NCBI GenBank assembly: GCA_017541325.1
Contig: JAFXZI010000011.1
Span: forward strand, 1 to 52,786
Source of the DNA: Bacilli bacterium
GTDB lineage: Bacteria > Bacillota_I > Bacilli_A > RF39 > UBA660
Direction: 5' to 3'
DNA: 52,786 nucleotides
The translations under genes and the position numbers were made by a program. The notes beneath the pieces were generated by a model. It saw only the letters and a list, made by a program, of their open reading frames with translations. It was not told the origin of the DNA and made no database searches. Shown here piece after piece: positions 8,674 through 16,560 of the stretch (positions within the stretch are counted from its first letter, which is position 1; each line of letters opens with the position of its first letter).

Positions 8674-9537
8674 ATGAAAATAACAATAATTGAAGCAAAT
8701 AGTGATTTAGGTGTTAAAGTAGATGGAGCTAATTTAGGACCACATATATTAAGTGAACATTTTAAAGATAAATTTGACGTAGTAAAAGTTGATAAAGGTA
8801 ATTTTACCAAGAATAAAGAAGAAAATAATAAATGTAGAAATCTAGAAGCTGTTAATGATTTTGATGAAAGATTATATAATACTATTCTAGAATTAAAAGA
8901 AAATAATATTTTTCCTTTGAATTTTGGTGGAGATCATACTGTTGCTATACCAAGTGCCCTAGCATCAATAAAAAAAGAAGATAGTTTAGGTATTATTTGG
9001 ATTGATGCTCATTCTGACTATAATACTTTTGAAACAACAGTAACAGGAAACTTACATGGACTTCCACTAGCTGCAGTTAATGAAAGGTGTAATAATCTTA
9101 CTAAATTTCATAAAGGAAATTATTATAAAAATGAAAATACAGTTATCGTTGGTGGACGTGATATTGATGATTGGGAATGGCCTAATTTAGAAAAAGATCA
9201 TATTAAAGTATTTACAACTGAAGATATTCATAAATATGGACCAGAAGAAATAATGAGACAAGCATTTGAAATTGCAAGTAATGGTACAAAAGGAGTTCAT
9301 ATTAGTTATGATATCGATGTAATTGATCCAGTTGTTGCACCAGGAGTTAGTGTTCCAGCTAGAGATGGTATTACTAAAGAAGAAGCATTAGAAATTGCCG
9401 ATATCATTCCAAAATATAAAAATATAATTAAATCTATGGATGTCGTAGAATTTAATCCAACAACTGATATTGATCATAAAACAGAAGATCTTGCAGTAGA
9501 AATAATAAATAGAATTACAAAAATAAAAGAAGACTAA
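8674..9537 (+). CDS. rocF: Arginase-family ureohydrolase, probably arginase
   Basis: 287 residues with the full ureohydrolase dimanganese site: GGDHT (His88), DAHSD (Asp111, His113, Asp115) and SYDIDVIDP (Asp213, Asp215). The substrate loop YNTFETTVTGNLHG matches the arginase pattern (Asn, Thr/Ser and His positions) better than agmatinase. The C-terminal SMDVVEFNP...TEDLAVEII is also arginase-like. Expected reaction: arginine to ornithine plus urea in the cytosol. It is a single-gene unit on the plus strand with its own SD (TTGGAGG) and terminator. Agmatinase or formimidoylglutamase are less likely alternatives. Confidence 0.82.
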   Translation: MKITIIEANSDLGVKVDGANLGPHILSEHFKDKFDVVKVDKGNFTKNKEENNKCRNLEAVNDFDERLYNTILELKENNIFPLNFGGDHTVAIPSALASIKKEDSLGIIWIDAHSDYNTFETTVTGNLHGLPLAAVNERCNNLTKFHKGNYYKNENTVIVGGRDIDDWEWPNLEKDHIKVFTTEDIHKYGPEEIMRQAFEIASNGTKGVHISYDIDVIDPVVAPGVSVPARDGITKEEALEIADIIPKYKNIIKSMDVVEFNPTTDIDHKTEDLAVEIINRITKIKED

Positions 9538-9550
9538 GTCTTCTTTTTTT
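9527..9550 (+). terminator. Terminator between arginase and recO
   Basis: GAAGAC TAA GTCTTC stem-loop with the arginase stop as its loop, then seven T on the plus strand. A shorter T tract on the other strand means it may also serve recO. Confidence 0.8.
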
Positions 9551-9551
9551 A

Positions 9552-10280
9552 TTAGAATTTATCTAAGAATTTTTTGCTTTTTAAATATAGTCCAGAATAA
9601 GTATCATAATACTCATCTAAGAAACTACTTATTTCATCTATAGTACTATTAGATAATTCAAGTTTAGATATTTTATCTAGTTCTACATAATAAAACATTC
9701 TAAGTACTTTAATACTTTTTTGACTAACTATTTTTTCATTAGTTAAGCAATTCTTACAAATATAACCTCCACTACTACAACTAAATGTAATAATATCATC
9801 TTGACTACCACAAATATTACAACTATCTAAGTTAATTCCTATACCTAAATAATCAAGTAATTTTAATTCTATTATATTAGTAATAATTAAAGGATTAAAT
9901 CCATCTTCTATTTTATTTAAAGCACTTATTAATAAATCATATATTTCTTCATTTGGATTTTGTTTATAAGTTTGTTCTGCAAGGTCAATTAGATATGTAG
10001 AATAACCAATTTTAGATATATCAGTTAATATATTTTTAAAGAATCTTTTAGTATCAACACTAATTAAAGTAGATAATCCATTCTCTTTATAATAAATATT
10101 AAAATTACCATAAGTTAATTTTTGACTAACTGTTCTTAAATTACTTTTTACTTTTCTACATCCTTTAGAAATAATACCAATTATTCCATATTCTTTAGTA
10201 AATACATTAAGTATCTTACTAGATTCACTATAATTAGTATCTCCTATAATTATTCCTTCTACACTTTTAATTTCTGCCAT
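9552..10280 (-). CDS. recO: DNA repair protein RecO
   Basis: RecFOR mediator that loads RecA on SSB-coated single-stranded DNA. The 242-residue protein has the N-terminal OB-fold start VEGIIIGDTNYSESSKIL and GIIGIISKGCRK. The C-terminal part has a four-cysteine zinc site, CNIC...C...CKNC (about residues 160-185). It usually sits next to era; here an unrecognised membrane protein lies between them. Start: ATG at 10280 with AGGTG 5 bases upstream and a TATAAT at 10302-10307. Confidence 0.9.
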   Translation of the reverse strand: MAEIKSVEGIIIGDTNYSESSKILNVFTKEYGIIGIISKGCRKVKSNLRTVSQKLTYGNFNIYYKENGLSTLISVDTKRFFKNILTDISKIGYSTYLIDLAEQTYKQNPNEEIYDLLISALNKIEDGFNPLIITNIIELKLLDYLGIGINLDSCNICGSQDDIITFSCSSGGYICKNCLTNEKIVSQKSIKVLRMFYYVELDKISKLELSNSTIDEISSFLDEYYDTYSGLYLKSKKFLDKF

Positions 10281-10308
10281 ATGATCACCTAATTCAATAT
10301 AATTATAT

Positions 10309-10332
10309 AAAAAAATCTACACAAAGTGTAGA
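10309..10332 (-). terminator. Intrinsic terminator after the 10350-11063 gene
   Basis: TCTACAC AAA GTGTAGA, a 7-bp perfect stem, followed by seven T on the minus strand. It ends the era operon before recO. Confidence 0.85.
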
Positions 10333-10349
10333 CTTATTATTTTATATTT

Positions 10350-11063
10350 TTAACCAGAATCAGTAGCACAAGTATAATTTTTTTCTTTTTTAATTTCTTT
10401 TAATCCATTATCAATTATTTCAAACTCATAATAATATTCATCCCAACAATAATCTTTTATATTTTCATCATATGCATAAGAATCCCAATCAATCTGATGT
10501 AATTTAAATTTAGTTGCATCTTGTTTAAAGGTTACATCATCAGTTTCGTTTATTACAGAATTATTAAATGTTTTAACTAATTCACCATTTGAATTAACAA
10601 CTATAATTATTTTACTGTCACCAAATTGACCATCGGAAGGTGATAAGATGAAATATATATTTTTAATCTTGTAAATACAAACATTTCCACTAAGATATTT
10701 AAAAAACAAAGAGGAATTATTTAACTTTTTGCCGGCTATAGAAATATCTAAAGAATATATCTTTTCATTTGGATTACCAGTAATCGTTTCCCCAGTAAAA
10801 ATTATACTTAAACTATCGTCAAAAGTATAATTAACTTTACTAGTAGTTAATTCAAAACTATCTTTCCATTTTTCAGTACTATCATTATTTGTTGCTGCTT
10901 TTTTATCATCAGTTGTTTCTTCTTTAGTTTGATTAGCTGGTTCTGGTGGAGTTAATTTTTCTCCTTTTTTAGGTACTGTTTCCTCTCCATTTGGTAAATT
11001 AAATCCAACCGCTATACAAGCTAATCCAATTACAATAAATAAAAAACCCATTATTCTTTTCAT
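10350..11063 (-). CDS. Membrane-anchored extracellular protein, unknown
   Basis: 237 residues. An N-terminal hydrophobic helix (residues 5-22, MGFLFIVIGLACIAVG) has positive charges before it and serves as anchor or signal. Next is a Pro/Glu/Thr-rich linker (about 25-65) and then a globular, mainly beta domain. Three Cys lie in the domain, in GNVCIY, DYCWDE and YTCATD. The lone Cys in the helix does not fit a good lipobox. It follows era by 13 bases, so it is co-transcribed with it. No family recognised. Confidence 0.55.
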   Translation of the reverse strand: MKRIMGFLFIVIGLACIAVGFNLPNGEETVPKKGEKLTPPEPANQTKEETTDDKKAATNNDSTEKWKDSFELTTSKVNYTFDDSLSIIFTGETITGNPNEKIYSLDISIAGKKLNNSSLFFKYLSGNVCIYKIKNIYFILSPSDGQFGDSKIIIVVNSNGELVKTFNNSVINETDDVTFKQDATKFKLHQIDWDSYAYDENIKDYCWDEYYYEFEIIDNGLKEIKKEKNYTCATDSG

Positions 11064-11076
11064 AAAACACCTCTTT

Positions 11077-11961
11077 TTATTTTAATTCATCGGTTAAACC
11101 AAATTCAACTAAATATTTTTCTCTATCTCTCCAGTTTTCTATAGTTTTTACATGTGTTTCTAAAAACACTTGTTTACCTAAGAATTCCTCTAAATCACGT
11201 CTTGCTTCTATTCCAACTTTCTTGATTAAAGATCCACCTTTACCAATAATTATTTTCTTTAAGTTTTCTCTATCTACAATAACAAGAACACTTATATCTA
11301 TAATACTACCTTTATCTTTATAACTTTCTACTAAGCAATTAACTGTATGTGGTACTTCATCATGAGTAAGATGAAGTATTTTTTCTCTTACAAATTCCGC
11401 TATTAAAAAATTACGACTTACATTAGTTATTACAGAATCATCGTAATATTTAATATCTTCTTTTAAATATTTCTTGATTGTATTTATTAAATCTACTACA
11501 TTGTCTCCTTTTAATGCAGATACAGGAATTATTTCTTTAAAATCATATAATTTATTTAATTCTTCAATCATTGGAAATAAACTCTCTTTTTCTATTTTAT
11601 CTACTTTATTTAAAATTAAAAAAGTAGGTTTATTACTTTCTTTTATTTTCTCTAAAATAAAAGAATCTCCTTTACCAAATCCTTCTTTAGCATCCACAAT
11701 AAAAAGAATTATATCAGAATCAATAGTAATATATGCTTTTTGATTAAGATAACTTCCTAATTTATTTTGTGGTTTATGTATTCCTGGAGTATCAATAAAT
11801 ATTATTTGAGAATCAGAATCATTATATATTCCTTCAATTATATTTCTTGTTGTTCCAGATACATCTGATGTAATTGCTATTTTTCTTTCAAGTAAACTAT
11901 TTAGAAGAGTGCTTTTTCCAACATTAGGGCGCCCTACAATGCTTACAAAACCACTTTTCAT
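11077..11961 (-). CDS. era: GTPase Era, 16S rRNA maturation
   Basis: Binds the 3' end of 16S rRNA in small-subunit assembly. G1 GRPNVGKST, G2 SGTTRN, G3 DTPG, G4 NKVD and G5 SALKGD lie in order in the first 160 residues. The C-terminal KH domain has IIGKGGSLIKKVGIEARRDLE. 294 residues is the usual length. An AGGAGG site precedes the ATG. It sits downstream of ybeY, dgkA and cdd, the classic Bacillota order. Confidence 0.96.
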   Translation of the reverse strand: MKSGFVSIVGRPNVGKSTLLNSLLERKIAITSDVSGTTRNIIEGIYNDSDSQIIFIDTPGIHKPQNKLGSYLNQKAYITIDSDIILFIVDAKEGFGKGDSFILEKIKESNKPTFLILNKVDKIEKESLFPMIEELNKLYDFKEIIPVSALKGDNVVDLINTIKKYLKEDIKYYDDSVITNVSRNFLIAEFVREKILHLTHDEVPHTVNCLVESYKDKGSIIDISVLVIVDRENLKKIIIGKGGSLIKKVGIEARRDLEEFLGKQVFLETHVKTIENWRDREKYLVEFGLTDELK

Positions 11962-11970
11962 ATAAACCTC

Positions 11971-12366
11971 CTAATAATTGAATACTGAAGAATACAGATT
12001 ATCTACTCTAAGTATTGCTTGTTCACCAAACAAATTCATACATGTTATTTCTGCATTAGGTTCAAAGAACTCAGAGATAACTGCTCTATCTAAATATTTT
12101 AAATCAGATATTCTTTCACTACCTACCATAATATAAATAGTTTGAAAATCTCCATACTTATAACCAGCAGTTATAGCTTGTCCTATTGCACTTTGTTCAG
12201 CATAAATAGCATCTCTAAATACTGCATTCTTTATATTTATACCAGTAAATTCTGTTCCATCTTTCATAACTGCTATTGCAGCAAAATGAAGAGAATCTGA
12301 AGGAACTACAGCATATTGTAAATGTTTTATTAACTTTTTACGATATATTTCACTACTATTACTCAT
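11971..12366 (-). CDS. Cytidine-deaminase-like protein without zinc ligands
   Basis: 131 residues, clearly a paralogue of the cdd gene just upstream: both share FRD..(C/Y)AEQ.AI in the middle and a GS.....L.R..I.E.F stretch later. The three zinc cysteines of tetrameric cytidine deaminase are replaced: Cys48 of Cdd by Tyr55, Cys83 by Lys90 and Cys86 by Asp93. The catalytic Glu in the AEQ motif is kept (Glu57). It should not bind zinc or deaminate. It may form mixed tetramers with Cdd or bind nucleosides. The frame is intact with a good AGAGG site, so this is not ordinary decay. Confidence 0.75.
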   Translation of the reverse strand: MSNSSEIYRKKLIKHLQYAVVPSDSLHFAAIAVMKDGTEFTGINIKNAVFRDAIYAEQSAIGQAITAGYKYGDFQTIYIMVGSERISDLKYLDRAVISEFFEPNAEITCMNLFGEQAILRVDNLYSSVFNY

Positions 12367-12384
12367 AACAAACCTCTTTATTCT

Positions 12385-12771
12385 TTATACTAAATCATTT
12401 TCATCAAAAGGATGTGGACATAATTCAGATACTTTATACATTTGTGCTTCTCCCTTAGTGTTATAACATATTACTAAGGAACTTTCATCAAATAATTCAT
12501 TTATTAATTGACGACATAAAAAGCAAGGAGTTGAGACAGTACTACCATCTGTCATTACATAGATAGCGGCAAAATCTTTTTTATTATATCCATTTGAACA
12601 TGCATTAGCGATTGCATTTTGTTCAGCACACATACCATCTCTAAAAGAAGGATTCTCTACATTAACCCCTTCAAACATTTTACCATCTTTAGTAACAACT
12701 ATAGAAGATGTCCTAAACTTAGATAAAGGAACATAACTGTTTTCTAATAATTTAAGTAATCTGTCTACCAT
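12385..12771 (-). CDS. cdd: Cytidine deaminase
   Basis: Deaminates cytidine and deoxycytidine to uridine and deoxyuridine (pyrimidine salvage). The zinc site is complete: MCAEQNA (Cys48, catalytic Glu50) and TPCFLCRQ (Cys83, Cys86). With the chosen start at 12771 it has 128 residues, typical of the homotetrameric class. That ATG follows AGGAGG by 4 bases; the longer frame from 12792 includes the ribosome site itself. It lies between dgkA and the zinc-less paralogue. Confidence 0.92.
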   Translation of the reverse strand: MVDRLLKLLENSYVPLSKFRTSSIVVTKDGKMFEGVNVENPSFRDGMCAEQNAIANACSNGYNKKDFAAIYVMTDGSTVSTPCFLCRQLINELFDESSLVICYNTKGEAQMYKVSELCPHPFDENDLV

Positions 12772-12785
12772 ATTTCCTCCTAGAA

Positions 12786-13181
12786 TCACCAACCAAAATA
12801 AACAATTATTTTAGGTATAAAAATAACCAACCCTATAAGTGCAGATGTAACTGCCATTAATAGTACTGCTCCACTAGATGCATCTTTAATCATTCCAGCA
12901 AGCGGACTATATTTAGGCATTACCATATCTACAACCATTTCTATTACAGTGTTCATAACTTCAAAAGCAAGAACAAGTCCAATTAATAAAATACATAGTA
13001 ATAATTCATAGACTCTAACTTCTAATATATATGATGCAAGAACTACTATTAGAGCCATCAAAAGATGTATTTTAAAATTAATCTCAGATGTAAAAGTATA
13101 ATTAATTCCATTTAAAGCATTTTTAAGAGTACCTATTACCGTTTTCTTTTCATGCTTATATCTTCTACCTTTCAATACCAT
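12786..13181 (-). CDS. dgkA: Undecaprenol/diacylglycerol kinase, DgkA family
   Basis: A small membrane lipid kinase. In Gram-positives this family phosphorylates undecaprenol to feed cell-wall lipid carrier. The 131-residue protein has the ExNFKIH motif, FEVMNTVIEMVVDMV with the catalytic Glu, and KDASSGAV. Three hydrophobic segments lie at about 42-60, 63-82 and 107-128. It overlaps the end of ybeY by 17 bases. The GGAGG site is farther than ideal from its ATG, so coupling is likely. Confidence 0.9.
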   Translation of the reverse strand: MVLKGRRYKHEKKTVIGTLKNALNGINYTFTSEINFKIHLLMALIVVLASYILEVRVYELLLCILLIGLVLAFEVMNTVIEMVVDMVMPKYSPLAGMIKDASSGAVLLMAVTSALIGLVIFIPKIIVYFGW

Positions 13182-13611
13182 ACTTAAGTAAAGCCTCCTC
13201 TTGCTTCTTAAACATTATTTCTTCATCTTCTTTTGTCATATGATCATATCCTAAAAGATGAAAAAGTCCATGAACAGCTAAAAATGATAATTCTCTTTTA
13301 AAAGAATGTCCATATTCTAAAGCTTGACTCTTTACCTTATCAAGAGAAATATAAATGTCTCCTAAAATACGTATTTCATCTAATTTCATCGTTTTATCAT
13401 CTTCAAGGGCAAATGATATAACATCAGTTTCTTTATCAATTCCACGATAAATCTTATTAATTTCTTTTATTCTTTCATTATCTATAATTATAACATTGAA
13501 TATAACTCTATCAAGTTTTTCATCTTTACAAATGTTTTCTAACAATTCTTTTAGATCAACTAAATATTTAGATATATCTTCATCTGTTTCATTAAAAACA
13601 CCTATATCCAT
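13165..13611 (-). CDS. ybeY: Endoribonuclease YbeY
   Basis: A zinc-dependent endoribonuclease used in 16S rRNA 3' processing and ribosome quality control. The defining motif HGLFHLLGYDH provides the three metal-binding His near residue 115. ETDVISFALEDD is the conserved upstream block. 148 residues is normal. The ribosome site GGAGG lies inside the last codons of the upstream vanZ-like gene. Confidence 0.93.
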   Translation of the reverse strand: MDIGVFNETDEDISKYLVDLKELLENICKDEKLDRVIFNVIIIDNERIKEINKIYRGIDKETDVISFALEDDKTMKLDEIRILGDIYISLDKVKSQALEYGHSFKRELSFLAVHGLFHLLGYDHMTKEDEEIMFKKQEEALLKYGIER

Positions 13612-13612
13612 A

Positions 13613-14221
13613 TTACCTCCATATAATAAATACTAGTCCTAATACTAATATTATAGTTGTAATAATATTTAAGAATATTTTACTTCTAAAGAATTTAGGC
13701 AATAAGTTTGCAATCTTATAAATAAATCTATATAGCAAGAAACCTATCATTCCTCCGAAAATATTAAGTAAAATATCATCTACATCAAATACTCTTCCTA
13801 TAACTAATTGTGTTATTTCAATAGAAATAGATGCCATAGCAATAATTAAGAATGCTGTTATTGGTTTTTTAATATCGATATAATACGATGCAAAGAAACC
13901 ATATGGAATAAACATAAGTACATTACCGAGTATATTTCTATAAAACAATCTACTACCTATTTCATATCTAAACATTTCTTTAAATAAAGTAAAATTATTA
14001 TTTGAAATAGCATTTAAATCATCTTTTGTAACTAATTGGAACAAACATAATATATATAACATAAAGAATAAATATAACATTTCTTTATAGAAAACAAACG
14101 ATTCTTGATGTTTTATTAAATATCCAATTCTAATAGTTGCAACAAGAACAATAGCGATAAATAAAGTTGGCCAAGATATTCTTAATACTTCATCAAAAGT
14201 TGAATTTATTATTCCACCCAT
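13613..14221 (-). CDS. VanZ-family membrane protein
   Basis: 202 residues and five or six transmembrane helices. The family hallmarks are GNVLMFIPYGFF and SIEITQLVIGRVFDVDDILLNIFGG. The VanZ name comes from low-level teicoplanin resistance, but most chromosomal members have no proven role. It is placed between yqeY and ybeY in a conserved housekeeping operon, 1 base from ybeY, which is not the usual gene order. AGAGGTG precedes the ATG. Confidence 0.8.
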   Translation of the reverse strand: MGGIINSTFDEVLRISWPTLFIAIVLVATIRIGYLIKHQESFVFYKEMLYLFFMLYILCLFQLVTKDDLNAISNNNFTLFKEMFRYEIGSRLFYRNILGNVLMFIPYGFFASYYIDIKKPITAFLIIAMASISIEITQLVIGRVFDVDDILLNIFGGMIGFLLYRFIYKIANLLPKFFRSKIFLNIITTIILVLGLVFIIWR

Positions 14222-14251
14222 TATTTATCACCTCTTTTCTTTATATTCTTT

Positions 14252-14695
14252 TTATCCTAATATATTTTTTATTTTAGTACTTACTTCCTTCATATCAGCT
14301 TTTCCTTTTAATAACGGAGTAACTTCTTTCATAACTAATCCCATTTCTTTTGGAGAAGTTGGATTAACTTTTGCAAACACTTCATCAATTATTTTATCTA
14401 CTTCTTCTTCACTTAATTGTTCTGGAAGAAATTCAGTTAGAATTTTTATTTCATCTTCTGTTTGTTTAATTAAATCTTCACGATTTCCCTTTTTAAATTC
14501 TTCTAATGAATCGTTTCTCATTTTTATTTGTTTACCAACAACATCTATAAGTAATTCTTCATTCATTTCTTTTTTATTATTAATATGTTCAAGTTGCATA
14601 GCACCCTTGATCATTCTAAGTACAGTTAATCTTTCTTTATTTTGTTCCTTCATAGAACTAACCATATCTTGATTAAATTTTTCATACAAATTCAT
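14252..14695 (-). CDS. yqeY: GatB/YqeY-domain protein
   Basis: 147 residues. The family shares the tRNA-interacting tail domain of the GatB amidotransferase subunit and typically follows rpsU. Visible features: ERLTVLRMIKGAMQLEHIN, NREDLIKQTEDEIKILTEFLPEQLSEEEV and KGKADMKEVSTKIKNIL. I start at the ATG at 14695, with GGAG upstream; the longer frame from 14755 would begin inside the rpsU terminator and before the -10 box at 14716-14724. Confidence 0.9.
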   Translation of the reverse strand: MNLYEKFNQDMVSSMKEQNKERLTVLRMIKGAMQLEHINNKKEMNEELLIDVVGKQIKMRNDSLEEFKKGNREDLIKQTEDEIKILTEFLPEQLSEEEVDKIIDEVFAKVNPTSPKEMGLVMKEVTPLLKGKADMKEVSTKIKNILG

Positions 14696-14715
14696 AGTAT
14701 CATCTCCTACGTTTA

Positions 14716-14724
14716 ATTTTATCA
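14716..14724 (-). promoter_or_regulatory. Extended -10 of the yqeY-era operon
   Basis: TGATAAAAT just downstream of the rpsU terminator, 21 bases before the yqeY ATG. It would give yqeY-vanZ-ybeY-dgkA-cdd-era their own transcript. Confidence 0.5.
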
Positions 14725-14734
14725 TAAAAAGACA

Positions 14735-14758
14735 AAATAAAAAAGTGCAAAGCACTTT
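14735..14758 (-). terminator. Intrinsic terminator after rpsU
   Basis: AAAGTGC AAA GCACTTT hairpin followed by a T-rich tract on the minus strand, directly after the rpsU stop. Confidence 0.75.
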
Positions 14759-14761
14759 ATT

Positions 14762-14962
14762 TTAATCATGTCTTGAATTGTTTCTATTTCTCTTACGAGC
14801 ATTCTTTATACCTTGCTCTTTTGCTTCTCTTCTTACAATTCCTGGTTTTTTATAACTTTCTCTTTTTCTACATTCAGAAGGGACACCATCTCTAGCAACT
14901 TTATTTTTAAATCTTTTTAAAGCAGCTTCTAGATTATTATCTTTAACAGTTTGTCTAATCAT
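14762..14962 (-). CDS. rpsU: Ribosomal protein S21
   Basis: 66 residues and very basic: AALKRFKNKVARDG, ECRKRESYKKPG and a Lys/Arg tail are diagnostic for bS21 of the small subunit. A strong GGAAGGAGGG site and an extended -10 at 15000-15008 precede it. The rpsU-yqeY pair is conserved in Bacillota. Confidence 0.95.
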   Translation of the reverse strand: MIRQTVKDNNLEAALKRFKNKVARDGVPSECRKRESYKKPGIVRREAKEQGIKNARKRNRNNSRHD

Positions 14963-14999
14963 TTATATCTTCCCTCCTTCCAGTTCATTACTACAAAAG

Positions 15000-15008
15000 A
15001 TTATAACA
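15000..15008 (-). promoter_or_regulatory. Extended -10 promoter of rpsU
   Basis: TGTTATAAT with a possible -35 TTGTTT 17 bases upstream. The leader is about 30 bases. Confidence 0.6.
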
Positions 15009-15049
15009 CAAGAAATAATAGTAAACAAGCATAAAATAACACTTTTTGA

Positions 15050-15454
15050 CTATTTTTCGTCCATTTTTATATAAAAATAGGTATTTGTTGTCTTCGCTAC
15101 TAAAACATTGTTACTATCATATACATTAACCGTGAATACAGATATTTTACTTCCTGCCTTATCAATTGTTGCGACTGCCTTTGCTGAATTTGTTTTTAAA
15201 GGCTTTAAATAACTAATAGTAGAATCAACAGTTAGAGCAGTTCCATTAACAGCAGCAAGAACCCCAGCAGTTGTATCTGCAAGTCCAAATATATATCCTC
15301 CATGAGCCATTCCATAAGGATTCATACTTGTTTCTGTTATAGTAGCTTCTAAAACGCACTCATCATCTGTTAAACTAACTAATCTATAATTATTATTTTT
15401 AATAAAACCTTCTACTTCATCAAATCTTCTTTTAGCATCATTAAAATCGACCAT
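15050..15454 (-). CDS. Hotdog-fold thioesterase, PaaI type
   Basis: 134 residues. NPYGMAHGGYIFGLADTTAG is the hotdog helix of PaaI/YdiI-like acyl-CoA thioesterases, with HGG and the following Asp as the active-site region. TVDSTISYLKPLK and KISVFTVNVYD are later strands. It hydrolyses some acyl-CoA in the cytosol; the substrate is unknown. It is the last gene of the gpx-ohrR-trxA-trxB-CDF operon, 5 bases after the transporter gene. Confidence 0.8.
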   Translation of the reverse strand: MVDFNDAKRRFDEVEGFIKNNNYRLVSLTDDECVLEATITETSMNPYGMAHGGYIFGLADTTAGVLAAVNGTALTVDSTISYLKPLKTNSAKAVATIDKAGSKISVFTVNVYDSNNVLVAKTTNTYFYIKMDEK

Positions 15455-15459
15455 ATTAC

Positions 15460-16560
15460 CTACCTATCTGAATAATCACTATCAATATTACAATAAATAA
15501 TATAGTTAGGATATAATTCTTTCATTTTATTTAAAACTTCTTCTTTAATTTGATTTCTATCATCTGCTTCGAAAGAAATAATCAAATCGAATGTTATTTT
15601 ATTATCATACATATAAAAACCATGTAATTCTAAAATATCTTTGTACTCTTTAATTATTTTCTTTAATTTTTCTTTGGCAGTTTTTGCATTTTTATCACTA
15701 CTATTATTTGCATATATTCCAACAGTTAAAATAATACCTAGTTTTTCAAATACTTTAGATTCTATCTTTTTAGATAAAGTATGAATTTCACTAGCTTTCA
15801 TATTATCATCAACTTGAATGTGAATTGATCCTATCATATTGTTTGTTCCATAACTATGAAGAATTAAGTCATATGCACCTTCTACATCATCATAAGAAGT
15901 TACAATTTCTTTAACTTTCTTTGTAATTGAAGAATCAATTCTTTCTCCAATTATTTCACTTAAAGTATCTTTTAATATTTCATAACTAGATTTAATTATT
16001 AAAATTGAAATAACTAAACCTAAATAACCTTCTAAAGATATATTAAATAATATACTTATTATTGCTGCAACAAAAGTTGAAAAAGAAATTATTGCATCAA
16101 ACAAAGCATCAGTTCCAGATGCAATTAAATTAGTAGAGTTATATTTTTCTCCTTTGTTTTTTACAAAGTTTCCAAGAAATAACTTAACTATAACGGCAAC
16201 AAATACAATAATTAAAGACACTGTTGTATAGTTTGCTGGTTCAGAATCTAGGATTTTAGAAACTGATTCTTTAAAAGATGTTATACCAGCAATAAATATT
16301 AAAAATGCAATAACTATGGCTGATATATATTCAATTCTTCCATGTCCATATGGATGTTCTTTATCTGGTGCTTTACTAGCTATTTTAGTTCCTATAATAG
16401 TAATAATAGATGATAAAGCATCACTTAAGTTATTAATTGCATCAAGTACAATAGCAATAGAATTAACTATTAATCCAACTGTTGCTTTAAATGCAACAAG
16501 AATTAAGTTAACTAATATTCCTATAATACTTGTTTTTATTATTTCACGTTCTCTTTTCAT
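15460..16560 (-). CDS. Cation diffusion facilitator (CDF) efflux transporter
   Basis: 366 residues with six transmembrane helices in the first ~210 and a cytosolic ferredoxin-like domain afterwards. Metal positions are in TM2 (DAINNLSDALSS) and TM5 (SGTDALFDAIIS, a DxxxD pattern), with HPYGHGRIEY in the cytosolic loop. CDFs export Zn, Mn, Fe or Co by proton exchange. The DxxxD in TM5 hints at Mn or Fe instead of Zn, which would suit a peroxide-stress operon, but this is inference. Its ATG overlaps the trxB stop by 4 bases (ATGA). Confidence 0.88.
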   Translation of the reverse strand: MKREREIIKTSIIGILVNLILVAFKATVGLIVNSIAIVLDAINNLSDALSSIITIIGTKIASKAPDKEHPYGHGRIEYISAIVIAFLIFIAGITSFKESVSKILDSEPANYTTVSLIIVFVAVIVKLFLGNFVKNKGEKYNSTNLIASGTDALFDAIISFSTFVAAIISILFNISLEGYLGLVISILIIKSSYEILKDTLSEIIGERIDSSITKKVKEIVTSYDDVEGAYDLILHSYGTNNMIGSIHIQVDDNMKASEIHTLSKKIESKVFEKLGIILTVGIYANNSSDKNAKTAKEKLKKIIKEYKDILELHGFYMYDNKITFDLIISFEADDRNQIKEEVLNKMKELYPNYIIYCNIDSDYSDR

